Shown: positions 55,905-64,000 of the stretch, one piece after another
Layout of the letters: each line of letters opens with the position of its first letter
Position numbering within the stretch: the first letter of the stretch is position 1
Assembly (NCBI GenBank): GCA_020638555.1
Contig: JACKII010000001.1
Location: forward strand, 1-64,000
Direction: 5' to 3'
From: Alphaproteobacteria bacterium
GTDB taxonomy: Bacteria > Pseudomonadota > Alphaproteobacteria > Bin95
Length of the DNA: 64,000 nucleotides
Made by a program: the position numbers and the translations under genes
Notes under the pieces: generated by a model
Told to the model about the DNA's origin: nothing
The model's database searches: none
Seen by the model: the letters and a program-made list of their open reading frames with translations, nothing else

Positions 55905-56631
55905 TCAGGTCCAGACGAGACCGTCGACGCTCAGGGTCTGGTCGGCAAAGCCCAGCAGTTCGACATGGGTCAGCGTATCGACGCCGTCATTGCCGACCGT
56001 GTCCTCGACCCGGATGCTGCCGTCGCCGTCGAGGCTCAGCCGATAGTCCGCCGCATTGCCGGAAAACTCCGCCGTATCCACGCCGTCGCCGCCGTCGATG
56101 CTGTCATTGCCGCGGCCACCGATCAGGGTGTCGTCGCCGCCCATCCCCAGAATGGTATCGTCACCCCCTTTGCCGTTCAGCCGGTTGTCGCCGTCATTGC
56201 CGGTCATGTGATTGTCGTAGCGGTTGGCCGTCAGGCCGCCGGCGCCCTCCAGCAGGACGAAATTCTCGACCTCGCTGGCGACCGCCAGATAGTCGGCACG
56301 ACTGTAGACGGTGTCGGTGCCGCCGCCGACCGCCTCGGCCACGGTGGTCTGGTTGACCTCGACGATATAGGCGTCGTCGCCAGCCCGCCGGCCAGCCGGT
56401 CCCAATAGCCGCCGCCGGTAGCCAGCACGTCGTCGCCGGCCGTGCCTTCGACGATTTCCTGGCCGACCTCCGTGCCGGTGACGGTCGGCTCCGGCGCGGT
56501 CGGCGTCGGGCCAGGGTCCGGAGGCGGCGTGACGCCCGGCCCGATGGTGGCGGTGGCGATGGTCTGGTCGGCAAAGGCCAGCCATTCGACATGGGTCAGC
56601 GTATCGACGCCGTCATTGCCGACCGTCATAT
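55905..56631 (-). pseudogene. Frameshifted 3' extension of the RTX/beta-helix protein
   Basis: Coding similarity continues past the stop at 56626 in two other frames. First comes VGNDGVDTLTHVEWLAFADQ then a PTPTAPEPTVTGTEV linker; after another shift, DDAYIVEVNQTTVAEAVGGG, nine-residue RTX repeats (GGDDTILGMGGDDTLIGGRG) and a C-terminus ending LSVDGLVWT. This is a near copy of the module at 56572-57087. The two breaks are a 5-base net insertion near 56630 and a 1-base deletion near 56385. If repaired, the protein would be about 930 residues. Confidence 0.75.
55936..56455 (-). repeat. RTX module duplication, downstream copy
   Basis: About 520 bp nearly identical to 56572-57087, offset ~631-636 bp, differing by a few substitutions, a 5-base and a 1-base length change. 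Confidence 0.85.
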
Positions 56632-57087
56632 CACCTCGACCCGGATGCTGCCGTCGCCGTCGAGGCTCAGCCGATAGTCCGCCGCATCGCCGGAAAACTC
56701 CGCCGTATCCACGCCGTCGCCGCCGTCGATGCTGTCATTGCCGCGGCCACCGATCAGGGTGTCGTCGCCGCCCATTCCCAGAATGGTATCGTCACCCCCA
56801 TTGCCGTTCAGCCGGTTGTCGCCGTCATTGCCGGCAATGTGATTGTCGTAGCGGTTGGCCGTCAGGCCGCCGGCACCGTCCAGCAGGACGAAATTCTCGA
56901 CCTCGCTGGCGACCGCCAGATAGGCGGCACGACTGTAGACGGTGTCGGTGCCGCCGCCGACCGCCTCGGCCACGGTGGTCTGGTTGACCTCGACGATATA
57001 GGCGTCGTCGCCAGACCCGCCCGCCAGCCGGTCCCAATAGCCGCCGCCGGTGGCCAGCACGTCGTCGCCGGCCGTGCCTTCGATGGT
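56572..57087 (-). repeat. RTX module duplication, upstream copy
   Basis: Partner of 55936-56455; encodes ADQ/THVE end of one block, then GTAGDDVLATGGGYWDRLAG, the VEVNQTTVAEAVGGGTDTVY region and RTX nonapeptides. Confidence 0.85.
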
Positions 57088-58707
57088 TTCGTGGCCGGCA
57101 TCCGTGCCGATGCCGGTGGGAATGGGCGGCGGCTCCACGGACGCGGGCGGAGTGACGGTTGTGCCCTCGAACTGGTCCAGGTTGGACGATTGTCCGCCGG
57201 TCGGATCGGCCAGCGCCGACAGCGCCGCATAGTCGGCCAACACGACACCGGCGACAAAAGCCCCGGTGGCCGTATCGACATAGCCGTCGCTGAAGGCGAT
57301 CCGCTCGACATTCTGCAGCAGATCCGTGCCGGTGGCATCGTCCAAAGCTGCGGTGGCCGCAACCGTCCAAACCGAGGTGGTGGAGGTGCTGACGTCCAGG
57401 AGAGCGTATTGATCGTGGCGGCCGGCAAAGACGGCCGTGTCGATGCCGCCTCCCCCGTTAATCGTGTCGGCGCCGTTGCCGCCCACCAGCAGATCGGCGC
57501 CGTCGCCGCCATACAGGATGTCCGCGCTGCCATGGCCGATCAGCGTGTCGGCACCGTCGTTACCGGCGAGAAAATCGGCGCCGCCGCCGCCGACCAGAAG
57601 ATCGTCTCCCGTCCCGCCCAGAAGCGTGCTGGCGTCGGCGCCGGCATAGAGGGCGTCATGACCCGCATCGCCCAGCAGCAGGTCGCGGCCGCCGCGTCCC
57701 GAAAGGACATCGTCGCCGGCGCCGCCGTTGACGATGTCGTCCGCCGCCGTGCCGATCATGGTGTCGGCACTGGCGGTTCCGACGACGGCACCGTCGTCGA
57801 ACGCGCTCGCGTCCTGCGCGACACCGTCGATCGTGTTGTTCGACTGCGCGAACAGTCCGCTCGCGATTTCGGTGCGGGCCCCCGCCGCATTCGTCACGCT
57901 GTTGCCGGTGACAGTCGCGACCGTGTCGGTCCCGTTCGCGAGAATACGGCCGATATTGTCGGCGTTGGCGAATGTGTTGTCGGCGACCGTGACCGATCCG
58001 GGGACGCCGCCGCGGTCGGTGGAATAGTAGATGAAATTGGCGTTGCCGGTGGCGCCCTGGGAAAACGTGTTGCCCCGGACCAACAGGTCGCCGCCCAGCG
58101 AGGCCTCGATCGAAAACGACGTCTGGCCGTCGGCGTCGTCCAGAACCGAATCCACCACGGTTGTCGCGGCGGCGACGGACTTGATGTGGTGGCCCACATG
58201 GGTGCCGACAAAAGTGCTGCCGGCCACAGTCACCTCGGCCACGTTCGCGGCATAGATGGCATGGCTCTTGCCGTCGCCGGCGCCGTTGTCGCGGAACGAA
58301 CTGCCGGAGACCGAGATCACGGCGTCGGGGTTGGCGGTGGCCAGGATCCCGTCCTGGTTGTCGATGAAACCGCTGTTCAAAACGGTGAGATTGGCGCCCT
58401 GAAAACGAATGCCGGCGCCGTTCCGGTCGGCCACCCGGGCGCCGACGAATTCCAGATTGTCGACCACCAGGTTTTCGACACTGGTCTGGGCGACGAGAAT
58501 GCCCTTGCCGTTGCCGATATCCCCCCCGGTCCAGACCAGGCGCGCCCCGTCGCCGAGGCCGACAAGGGTGAGCGAATGCTCCACGACGACCGGGTCGTCG
58601 TAATAGGTGCCCGCGGCCAGGTAGATCGTGTCGTCCGCCTCCGAAGCGGCCACGGCAGCACTGAGCGTCTGATACGCCTGACCGGCACCGACATACAAGT
58701 TCGCCAT
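56626..58707 (-). CDS. RTX-repeat, parallel beta-helix exported protein
   Basis: 693 residues from the ATG before ANLYVGAGQAYQTL (an in-frame ATG 48 nt upstream is also possible). Residues ~1-310 look like a right-handed beta-helix (DDTIYLAAGTYYDDPVVVEH; SVENLVVDNLEFVGARVADR). Then come several calcium-binding nonapeptide blocks (GGAGDDVLSGRGGRDLLLGD; GGTGDDLLVGGGGADFLAGN). No N-terminal signal; RTX proteins leave by type I secretion. The stop is premature compared with the duplicated module downstream. No transporter genes are in the window. Confidence 0.82.
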   Translation of the reverse strand: MANLYVGAGQAYQTLSAAVAASEADDTIYLAAGTYYDDPVVVEHSLTLVGLGDGARLVWTGGDIGNGKGILVAQTSVENLVVDNLEFVGARVADRNGAGIRFQGANLTVLNSGFIDNQDGILATANPDAVISVSGSSFRDNGAGDGKSHAIYAANVAEVTVAGSTFVGTHVGHHIKSVAAATTVVDSVLDDADGQTSFSIEASLGGDLLVRGNTFSQGATGNANFIYYSTDRGGVPGSVTVADNTFANADNIGRILANGTDTVATVTGNSVTNAAGARTEIASGLFAQSNNTIDGVAQDASAFDDGAVVGTASADTMIGTAADDIVNGGAGDDVLSGRGGRDLLLGDAGHDALYAGADASTLLGGTGDDLLVGGGGADFLAGNDGADTLIGHGSADILYGGDGADLLVGGNGADTINGGGGIDTAVFAGRHDQYALLDVSTSTTSVWTVAATAALDDATGTDLLQNVERIAFSDGYVDTATGAFVAGVVLADYAALSALADPTGGQSSNLDQFEGTTVTPPASVEPPPIPTGIGTDAGHETIEGTAGDDVLATGGGYWDRLAGGSGDDAYIVEVNQTTVAEAVGGGTDTVYSRAAYLAVASEVENFVLLDGAGGLTANRYDNHIAGNDGDNRLNGNGGDDTILGMGGDDTLIGGRGNDSIDGGDGVDTAEFSGDAADYRLSLDGDGSIRVEVI

Positions 58708-59330
58708 CGATTCGAAACCCTTTATGTTCCAATGAAACTTTTCGCTTCGGGACATTAAGGATTACCTTGGTGCCGTCACGGAAATTACGACACAATTATG
58801 CCTTAAATATCATCCGATTGTATGATGTCTTTGAATTGTATAATATTGTAAATTTATTTCGAAATGAGTCAAAATTGTGTTCAAGATTGTAACTCGCAAT
58901 TAGGCCACATGAACAAAATCATATGGTGCAAATTTTCCGTTCATACCGAGTTAGCACAAGCAACCGCGCAAATTCCCGGGAACCGGATTGGAATACAGAT
59001 TGCCGGATTGACTGCAATTCGGTCGCGACTCTGGCCAAACGACGGTTGGCCGATCACTCCGGATTGTCCGGCGCCGGCCGCGACACCGCCGCCTGGCGGG
59101 CGCGTGCCCCAAAAGGCTTCGCGCGCAGCAGCGAAGAATTGAACAGACCAATGGGCCAATTGATCCGCTATGACCGATTGTCGCGCGAATGGGAGGCAGG
59201 ACTGTCGGGGATTGACCGCGCGCCGACGGAAACCGGCACGCCGCGGTCACTTTCCCCGTTTCGCCTTACGGTAAGGGTCGTATGATGATACGTCTGGCCC
59301 GGACGGGCCGAAAAGCGCGAAAGGGGTCCG
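58708..59330. other. AT-rich intergenic region
   Basis: Over 600 bp without a supportable gene. The part at 58790-58940 is distinctly AT-rich (TAATATTGTAAATTTATTTCG) and probably holds the minus-strand RTX promoter; the right part is the plus-strand promoter region of the glutamate-synthase-like gene. Short frames here lack ribosome sites or similarity. Confidence 0.5.
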
Positions 59331-60959
59331 ATGCTGGATCTGATGAAACGGGCGGCCATCCCGCTGGCCGCGCTGGTCCTTGCGGGAATTTTCCTGCTGA
59401 ATTCCCTCTATTGGCTGGCCGGCGCGTGCGGCCTGGTCGTCGCCCTGGGGGTGTTCGACTATGCTCAGAAACAGGCGTCGATCACCCGCAACTTCCCGGT
59501 CGCCGGCCGCATCCGCTGGTTGTTCTACCGGCTGCGCCCCTATCTCCGGGCCTATATCGTCGAGGACGACCTGACCGGAACGCCCTACTCGTTCGAGGCG
59601 CGCAACCTGGTGCACGCCCGGGCGCGCGGCGTGACCGACACGCATCCGTTCGGCACCGAGCGGGACGTGGCGGCAGCGGAATACAAATGGCTCGGCCATT
59701 CCATCGCGCCCGAGGCCGCGCCCGACCCGTCGCCGCGGGTTCTGGTCGGCAATGGCCAATGCGCGAAACCCTATTCCGCATCCGTGCTCAACATCAGCGC
59801 CATGAGCTTCGGGGCGCTTTCGGCCAATGCGGTGCGGGCCCTGAATCTGGGCGCGAAGCTGGGCGGCTTCTACCACGACACGGGCGAGGGCGGGCTGTCC
59901 GACTATCATCGCGAGCACGGCGGCGACATCGTTTGGGAGCTGGGCTCCGGCTATTTCGGCGCGCGGGACGCGAATGGCGCGTTCGATCCCGAACGGTTTC
60001 GCGACGCGGCCGCCAACGACGCCGTGAAGATGACCGAGATCAAGCTGAGCCAGGGGGCGAAGCCGGGCCATGGCGGCCTGTTGCCGGCGGCGAAGGTGAC
60101 CGACGAGATCGCACGCATCCGCGGGGTGCCGGCGCACCAGGATTGTCTGTCGCCGCGCGGCCATTCGGCGTTTTCCACGCCGGTGGAGATGATGGAGTTC
60201 GCTGCCCGGATGCGCGAGCTTTCCGGCGGCAAGCCGGTGGGGCTGAAACTGTGCATCGGCCAGCCGCACGAGCCGTTCGCGATGGTCAAGGCGATGCTCG
60301 AAACCGGCATCCGTCCGGATTTCATCGTCGTCGACGGCGGCGAGGGTGGCACGGGTGCCGCGCCGCTCGAACTGTCGGACTGGGTCGGGATGCCACTGTC
60401 GGAAGGGCTGGTGCTGATGCGCAACGCCCTGGTCGGGGCCGGCCTGAAGGACGAGGTGCGCCTCGCCGCCAGCGGCAAGGTCTATTCCGGCATGGGGCTG
60501 GCCTGGCACATGGCGCAGGGCGCCGACTGGTGCAACGCGGCCCGCGCCTTCATGCTGTCCATCGGCTGCATCCAGGCGCAGCGCTGCCATCTCGGCACCT
60601 GCCCGACGGGGGTGACGACGCAGAATCCCGGGCGCCAGCGCGGGCTGGTGCCGGAGGTGCAGGGGCGCCAGGCGGCCCGCTTCCATGCCAAGACACTGGC
60701 GGCCCTCGCCGACATCGTCGCGGCCGCCGGCTTCAAAACCCCCGCCGAACTGGAGCCGCACCATCTGATGCACCGTCTGGGGCCGGACAAGGCCGCACCC
60801 ATGGACCGCATCCAGACCTTCCTGGCCAAAAACATCCTGCTGGAGGCGCCGGACGAGACCATCTATGCCGACTGGTGGCGCGCCGCGCGCGCGGACAGTT
60901 TCCGGCCGGCGATCGACCTGGCCGAAAGCCGTGCCAAACAGGGCGCCGCCATCGCCTGA
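59331..60959 (+). CDS. FMN-binding glutamate synthase family protein
   Basis: 542 residues. An N-terminal membrane anchor (AAIPLAALVLAGIFLLNSLY) is followed by the GOGAT central FMN/Fe-S barrel: SVLNISAMSFGALSANAVRA, HDTGEGGLSDYHREHGGDIV, EIKLSQGAKPGHGGLLPAAK and DFIVVDGGEGGTGAAPLE. A 3Fe-4S cysteine set is at IGCIQAQRCHLGTCPTGVTT. It lacks the amidotransferase domain, so it is not a normal GltB; the electron donor and true reaction are unknown. Confidence 0.92.
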   Translation: MLDLMKRAAIPLAALVLAGIFLLNSLYWLAGACGLVVALGVFDYAQKQASITRNFPVAGRIRWLFYRLRPYLRAYIVEDDLTGTPYSFEARNLVHARARGVTDTHPFGTERDVAAAEYKWLGHSIAPEAAPDPSPRVLVGNGQCAKPYSASVLNISAMSFGALSANAVRALNLGAKLGGFYHDTGEGGLSDYHREHGGDIVWELGSGYFGARDANGAFDPERFRDAAANDAVKMTEIKLSQGAKPGHGGLLPAAKVTDEIARIRGVPAHQDCLSPRGHSAFSTPVEMMEFAARMRELSGGKPVGLKLCIGQPHEPFAMVKAMLETGIRPDFIVVDGGEGGTGAAPLELSDWVGMPLSEGLVLMRNALVGAGLKDEVRLAASGKVYSGMGLAWHMAQGADWCNAARAFMLSIGCIQAQRCHLGTCPTGVTTQNPGRQRGLVPEVQGRQAARFHAKTLAALADIVAAAGFKTPAELEPHHLMHRLGPDKAAPMDRIQTFLAKNILLEAPDETIYADWWRAARADSFRPAIDLAESRAKQGAAIA

Positions 60960-60981
60960 CCGAGGGGCCGCGCCGGAGCCC

Positions 60982-60999
60982 ATCCCCGCCGGCGGGGAT
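60982..60999. terminator. Perfect 18-bp palindrome
   Basis: ATCCCCGCCGGCGGGGAT, 22 bp after the glutamate-synthase-like stop. No loop and no T-run, so it may be a termination, cruciform or protein-binding site. Confidence 0.35.
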
Positions 61000-61103
61000 C
61001 CGGGTCGCCCACCCCATCGCCGGCGCCACGCCCGCCATGCCGACCGAGCGGTGCCGCACGGGCTGCCCGCGGCGGCCTGGCGGGGTGTGGGCCGGCGACT
61101 GGT

Positions 61104-61343
61104 CTATTTCTTGTCCTCAAGCTTGTCGTAGATATACCCGCCGGCCGCACCGACGCCGGCGCCGATTGCGGTGCCACAGGTGACGCAGCCGCCCGTCGCC
61201 ACGGTACCCAATGCGCCGATGCCGGCGCCGATCGCACCGCCGGACAGGGTGCGCTGCTGGGTCGAATTCATCCCCGAACAACCGGCCAGCCCAAGAGCGA
61301 GAACGGCAATACAGACGCCGTTTCGAATGGGATTGCGGATCAT
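61104..61343 (-). CDS. Glycine-zipper lipoprotein
   Basis: 79 residues. A lipobox LGLAGC (signal MIRNPIRNGVCIAVLALGLA, lipidation at the following Cys) is followed by a glycine-zipper repeat (GGAIGAGIGALGTVATGGCV and AIGAGVGAAGGYIYD) and a charged tail. Proteins of this YMGG/SmpA-like type sit in the outer membrane and support envelope integrity. An extra CVTC pair in the loop is unusual. Confidence 0.82.
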   Translation of the reverse strand: MIRNPIRNGVCIAVLALGLAGCSGMNSTQQRTLSGGAIGAGIGALGTVATGGCVTCGTAIGAGVGAAGGYIYDKLEDKK

Positions 61344-61586
61344 TGTGAGGCACTCCTTTCCAATAGGACAATACCATTATACCTGTATCGGAAAATATTG
61401 TCGGTTTTCCGCAAAAATCGGGGCACACAAATCGCCCAATGCCTTATTTCAATAAGATTTTATCATAATGAGATGGAATTATTATTTCTGACTAATGATG
61501 TTTGTTCGAACCGACCTCGGTCTTTCTGGCACGCGGCAAGGCGTACGAATGGCCGCGTCGCGATTTCTGAAACGACGGCATTTTCC

Positions 61587-62339
61587 TTACAGGTTGATAA
61601 CATCTTCATGGGCCAGTTGAGCGGCAACGATTGCCGCGTGTTCGACAAGCCGACGCTGCAATTTTTCGGACAGGTCCAACTCCCGCCTCGTCCCGCCCCA
61701 TTCGGCGCTGGCCTGCTCGATGATCGAGACGTCAACCTCGCCCCCGCCCTTCAGACACGCTTCCATCGCCGTGTTGATCCGCTGGTTTGTCCGCTGCGTC
61801 AGGCCCGGTGTGCGATAGTGCTGAAAGCGGCGCGAAACCTCATCGGTTTCTCCGATATAGGTTTTTTCTGTCTGGCCTTGTCGTATCACGAATTTGTAGA
61901 TCGCCGCCGCGAATGGCATCCTCGGAAAGGTCAAGCGGCCTTTGTCGTCGATGAAAACATTCCCCAACGCTCGCCAGCCGTAATGCACGCTCAGGGAGGC
62001 GTGATCCCCATCGCCGGGTCCAAGAACATCGTCCCACTCAAGGCTTGATTTGGTGGATTTGTGAACCGGCTCTTCCCCGATGTCACTGGCACTACCGGAC
62101 CGCAAGAACGTGACGCGCTCTGCCGAGATGTTGAGGTTTGCCGTCCGCCAGCCCGCATCAAGCCAGCCGGAGCATTGCACATGCGATCGCGGATTCTGGT
62201 TCGCCCACCATGCCGGATAGCGTCTGGCACTTTGGGGCAGAGGCCCCCCGAGAATCCGCTCGATCTCTTCGAATGATGCCTGCCAATGGTCGGATTTCAG
62301 GCTCATCAGGTGATCTCGTAAGGCTGCATATTTGCTCAT
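61587..62339 (-). CDS. DUF7662-GIY-YIG nuclease-like fusion
   Basis: 250 residues from the ATG before SKYAALRDHL (GGAG 10 nt upstream). The first ~80 residues match the DUF7662 pattern (SFEEIERILGGPLPQSARRY, WWANQNPRSHVQCSGWLDAG). The C-terminal half is GIY-YIG-like: AIYKFVIRQGQTEKTYIGET, VSRRFQHYRTPGLTQRTNQR and a final helical part. The catalytic GIY is AIYKF and YIG is TYIGET; the conserved Arg is in RRFQHY. Small, soluble. A restriction/defence or repair role is plausible but unproven. Flanking DNA is AT-rich. Confidence 0.75.
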   Translation of the reverse strand: MSKYAALRDHLMSLKSDHWQASFEEIERILGGPLPQSARRYPAWWANQNPRSHVQCSGWLDAGWRTANLNISAERVTFLRSGSASDIGEEPVHKSTKSSLEWDDVLGPGDGDHASLSVHYGWRALGNVFIDDKGRLTFPRMPFAAAIYKFVIRQGQTEKTYIGETDEVSRRFQHYRTPGLTQRTNQRINTAMEACLKGGGEVDVSIIEQASAEWGGTRRELDLSEKLQRRLVEHAAIVAAQLAHEDVINL

Positions 62340-62355
62340 GATCGACTCCATACAC

Positions 62356-62396
62356 TTTTCTCAGTGAGAAAATATACATTACATATATTCTGTCAA
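62356..62396 (-). promoter_or_regulatory. Promoter and palindromic operator of the GIY-YIG gene
   Basis: On the minus strand a perfect TTGACA (62396-62391) is followed after 16 bp by TATTTT. Downstream lies the 17-bp palindrome TTTTCTCA-G-TGAGAAAA (62372-62356), 17 bp before the ATG. This position, overlapping the transcription start region, is typical of a repressor site. Confidence 0.55.
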
Positions 62397-62503
62397 TCGG
62401 AAAAATATATATTTTGCGCCACGCTATGGTCTGGCGTTCGCACGGTGAACCCAGCGGAGCAACGAGAATGCCGCGCCCAGCGCCTCTGGCGCCCGCCCCA
62501 TCG

Positions 62504-63505
62504 CTACAGCATGCGCTCTTCCGGCCGGACCAGGTGCCGGGGCGTTTCGCCCTTCAGGGCCCGCACGCAGTTCTCCACCGCCCGTCGCACCGCCACGCCG
62601 CGCCAGGCGCCGACCGAGGCGGAGTTGTGCGGCGAGCCGATGACATTGGGCAGGTCCAGGAACGGATATCCCATGGCGAACCGCCCGTGGCGCACCGGCT
62701 CGACCCACCAGGCATCCAGGCAGGCGGTGAAGGCCGGGTTGGCCCGCAGGTGCGCGTACAGCGCCGCCTCGTCGACGATCTCGCCGCGGGCGAGGTTCAC
62801 CAGGATGGCGTCCGGCCGCATCAGCGCCAGCCTTTCCGCGGTCAGCAGCCGCTCTGTGGTCTGCGTCAGCGGCAGCGCCAACACCAGCACGTCGCTGGCG
62901 GCCAGCAATTCGTCGAGCCGGTCGGGCGTACCGATCCAGTCGACGGGTTCGTCGCTCTCGCCCGAGCGCTTGATGGCGTGCACCTTCATGCCCAGCCCGC
63001 GAAACAACCGGCCGCAGGCAACGCCGATGCCGCCGAAGCCCAGGATGCCGGCGACCCCGCCCGCCAGCATCTTGTTGCGCACGAACTGGTTGAACGCGCC
63101 GGATTTCAGGTTTTCGTGCTCGACGAACAGCCGCTTCGCCGCCGCCAGCGCCAAAGCCAGCCCGTGCTCGGCCATGGGCTCCGCAAAGGCGCCGCCATTG
63201 CCGGCAATCGGCAAATGCTCCGGCAGGTGTTGCAGCGGCAGATAGTCGACGCCGGCCGAATGGAATTGCAGCAACCGGCACCGCTCCGCCAGCAGGTCGC
63301 CGACGTCGTCCGGCAGGTCGGCCATGCGCTGGGCGAACACGGCGGTCGCGGCGGCGAGCGCATGGCGCCCGGCGGCCTCGTCCAGGTCCTCCAGATAAAT
63401 CGCATGCCCGGCCGTGCCGAGCGCCTCCTCGATCAGGCCGCGACGCCAGGAGTCGGCCGGGAAGGCAATGACCAGGGTCGGCGCGCTGGCGGTGGGCTGT
63501 TTCAT
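62504..63505 (-). CDS. D-isomer-specific 2-hydroxyacid dehydrogenase
   Basis: 333 residues. NAD-binding GILGFGGIGVACGRLFRGLG, the catalytic Arg in NLARGEIVDEAALYAHLR, Glu region following, and His in PNVIGSPHNSASV. The N-terminal catalytic part has LLQFHSAGVDYLPLQHLPEH. It reduces or oxidises 2-hydroxy/2-oxo acids. An in-frame ATG six codons upstream (63523) is an alternative start. Confidence 0.9.
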   Translation of the reverse strand: MKQPTASAPTLVIAFPADSWRRGLIEEALGTAGHAIYLEDLDEAAGRHALAAATAVFAQRMADLPDDVGDLLAERCRLLQFHSAGVDYLPLQHLPEHLPIAGNGGAFAEPMAEHGLALALAAAKRLFVEHENLKSGAFNQFVRNKMLAGGVAGILGFGGIGVACGRLFRGLGMKVHAIKRSGESDEPVDWIGTPDRLDELLAASDVLVLALPLTQTTERLLTAERLALMRPDAILVNLARGEIVDEAALYAHLRANPAFTACLDAWWVEPVRHGRFAMGYPFLDLPNVIGSPHNSASVGAWRGVAVRRAVENCVRALKGETPRHLVRPEERML

Positions 63506-63621
63506 GGGCAAAATCCGTGACATAAAGAAATTGTGGAATCGTGGCGGCCTTGTGACCGCCCCGCCAACTGCGCCATACTATGGCAGCGCAACTCGACCCA
63601 TTTCGCAAGGATCGCCCCGCC

Positions 63622-64000
63622 ATGCGCCAGGACGGAACCGCCATCGACGCCGCCATGGGCACCGAGAGCCTGCCCGGCCGCGACGTGCTCGACAAGGCCA
63701 CACTCCAGTCCCTGTCCGGGCGCAGCGACCGCGCCGGCCTGCTGCATCTGGCCGGGCATGTGGCCGTGATCCTTTGCACCGGCTGGCTGCTCGGCCGGGC
63801 CTATGCGGCCGGCGGCCTCTGGATTCTGCCGGCCCTTGTGGCGCACGGCTTCGCCCTGGTGACCCTGTTCGCGCCGATGCACGAGGCCGGCCACGCGACG
63901 GCGTTCAAGACGCTGTGGCTCGGCAAGGCCGTGGCCTGGCTGACCGGAGCGGTGACGCTGGTCAATGCCGACTTCTATCGCCGCTACCATCACTGGCACC
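63622..64000 (+). CDS. Fatty-acid desaturase family protein, 5' part
   Basis: Runs off the window; 126 residues seen. The ATG at 63622 has AAGGA 10 nt upstream; another in-frame ATG is at 63580. Membrane segments flank LLGRAYAAGGLWILPALVAH and the first histidine box MHEAGHATAF (HxxxH) in APMHEAGHATAFKTLWLG; a second box begins at FYRRYHHWH. These are marks of di-iron membrane desaturases/hydroxylases; substrate unknown. Confidence 0.8.
   Translation, partial: MRQDGTAIDAAMGTESLPGRDVLDKATLQSLSGRSDRAGLLHLAGHVAVILCTGWLLGRAYAAGGLWILPALVAHGFALVTLFAPMHEAGHATAFKTLWLGKAVAWLTGAVTLVNADFYRRYHHWH

Noticed and set aside
56839..58758. Long open frame of ~640 codons opposite the RTX gene
   Set aside because: It is the mirror of repeat-rich GC-rich coding sequence; no family motif, no ribosome site, low-complexity content.

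Overview
The window looks like chromosome of a high-GC alphaproteobacterium. Supporting signs are the ribosomal/tuf/tRNA gene order, a DUF1489 protein, a glycine cleavage operon with split gcvPA/gcvPB under a tandem glycine riboswitch, a speD-speE pair, and the insertion-sequence families present. A Rhodospirillales-like source is my guess; no gene here proves genus or species.

Layout. (1) 1-6.3 kb is core. On the minus strand run tRNA-Tyr, tRNA-Gly, tuf, tRNA-Trp, secE, nusG, rplK, rplA, rplJ and rplL; rlmB and tRNA-Thr are on the plus strand. (2) 6.3-23.7 kb is an accessory island between tRNA-Thr and tRNA-Leu. It holds a frameshifted acyl-CoA dehydrogenase, a ferric-reductase-like/dioxygenase-like pair, and a broken defence-type block. 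That block has a SNF2 helicase cut by an IS3-family element and a DUF262/DUF1524 (GmrSD-like) nuclease gene split by an IS66 element with a perfect 8-bp target duplication. There is also an intact AT-richer gene for a protein with an HExxH metallopeptidase motif and, by my reading, a HicA-like C-terminus. Relics of IS3, ISL3, IS5 and IS66 elements and a tyrosine-recombinase stub fill the rest.

(3) 23.9-31.6 kb has a GluR0-like ligand-gated potassium channel, a three-part outer-membrane barrel protein, two small-to-medium exported proteins (the first behind a perfect FNR-type box) and an altronate-dehydratase family enzyme. (4) 31.9-42.8 kb is transport and metabolism: SulP transporter plus universal stress protein, SDR, phytanoyl-CoA dioxygenase, MFS, Na/Pi cotransporter, speE/speD and an acyl-CoA dehydrogenase. 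(5) 42.9-47.9 kb is the glycine cleavage operon gcvT-gcvH-gcvPA-gcvPB. (6) 48-55.8 kb holds a flavin amine oxidase, a cobalt-type nitrile hydratase cluster, a CaiB-type CoA transferase, an LLM oxidoreductase, ubiX, a DUF1489 protein and an enoyl-CoA hydratase, with several palindromic intergenic repeats. (7) 55.9-64 kb has an RTX/beta-helix protein whose 3' module is duplicated and frameshifted, an FMN-dependent glutamate-synthase-like protein, a glycine-zipper lipoprotein, a DUF7662-GIY-YIG protein with a palindrome beside its promoter, a 2-hydroxyacid dehydrogenase and the start of a fatty-acid desaturase.

The best candidates for undescribed biology are the metallopeptidase/HicA-like fusion, the insertion-silenced DUF262 gene beside the broken helicase, and the DUF7662-GIY-YIG gene. 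All domain calls come from reading motifs by eye; no searches were run.
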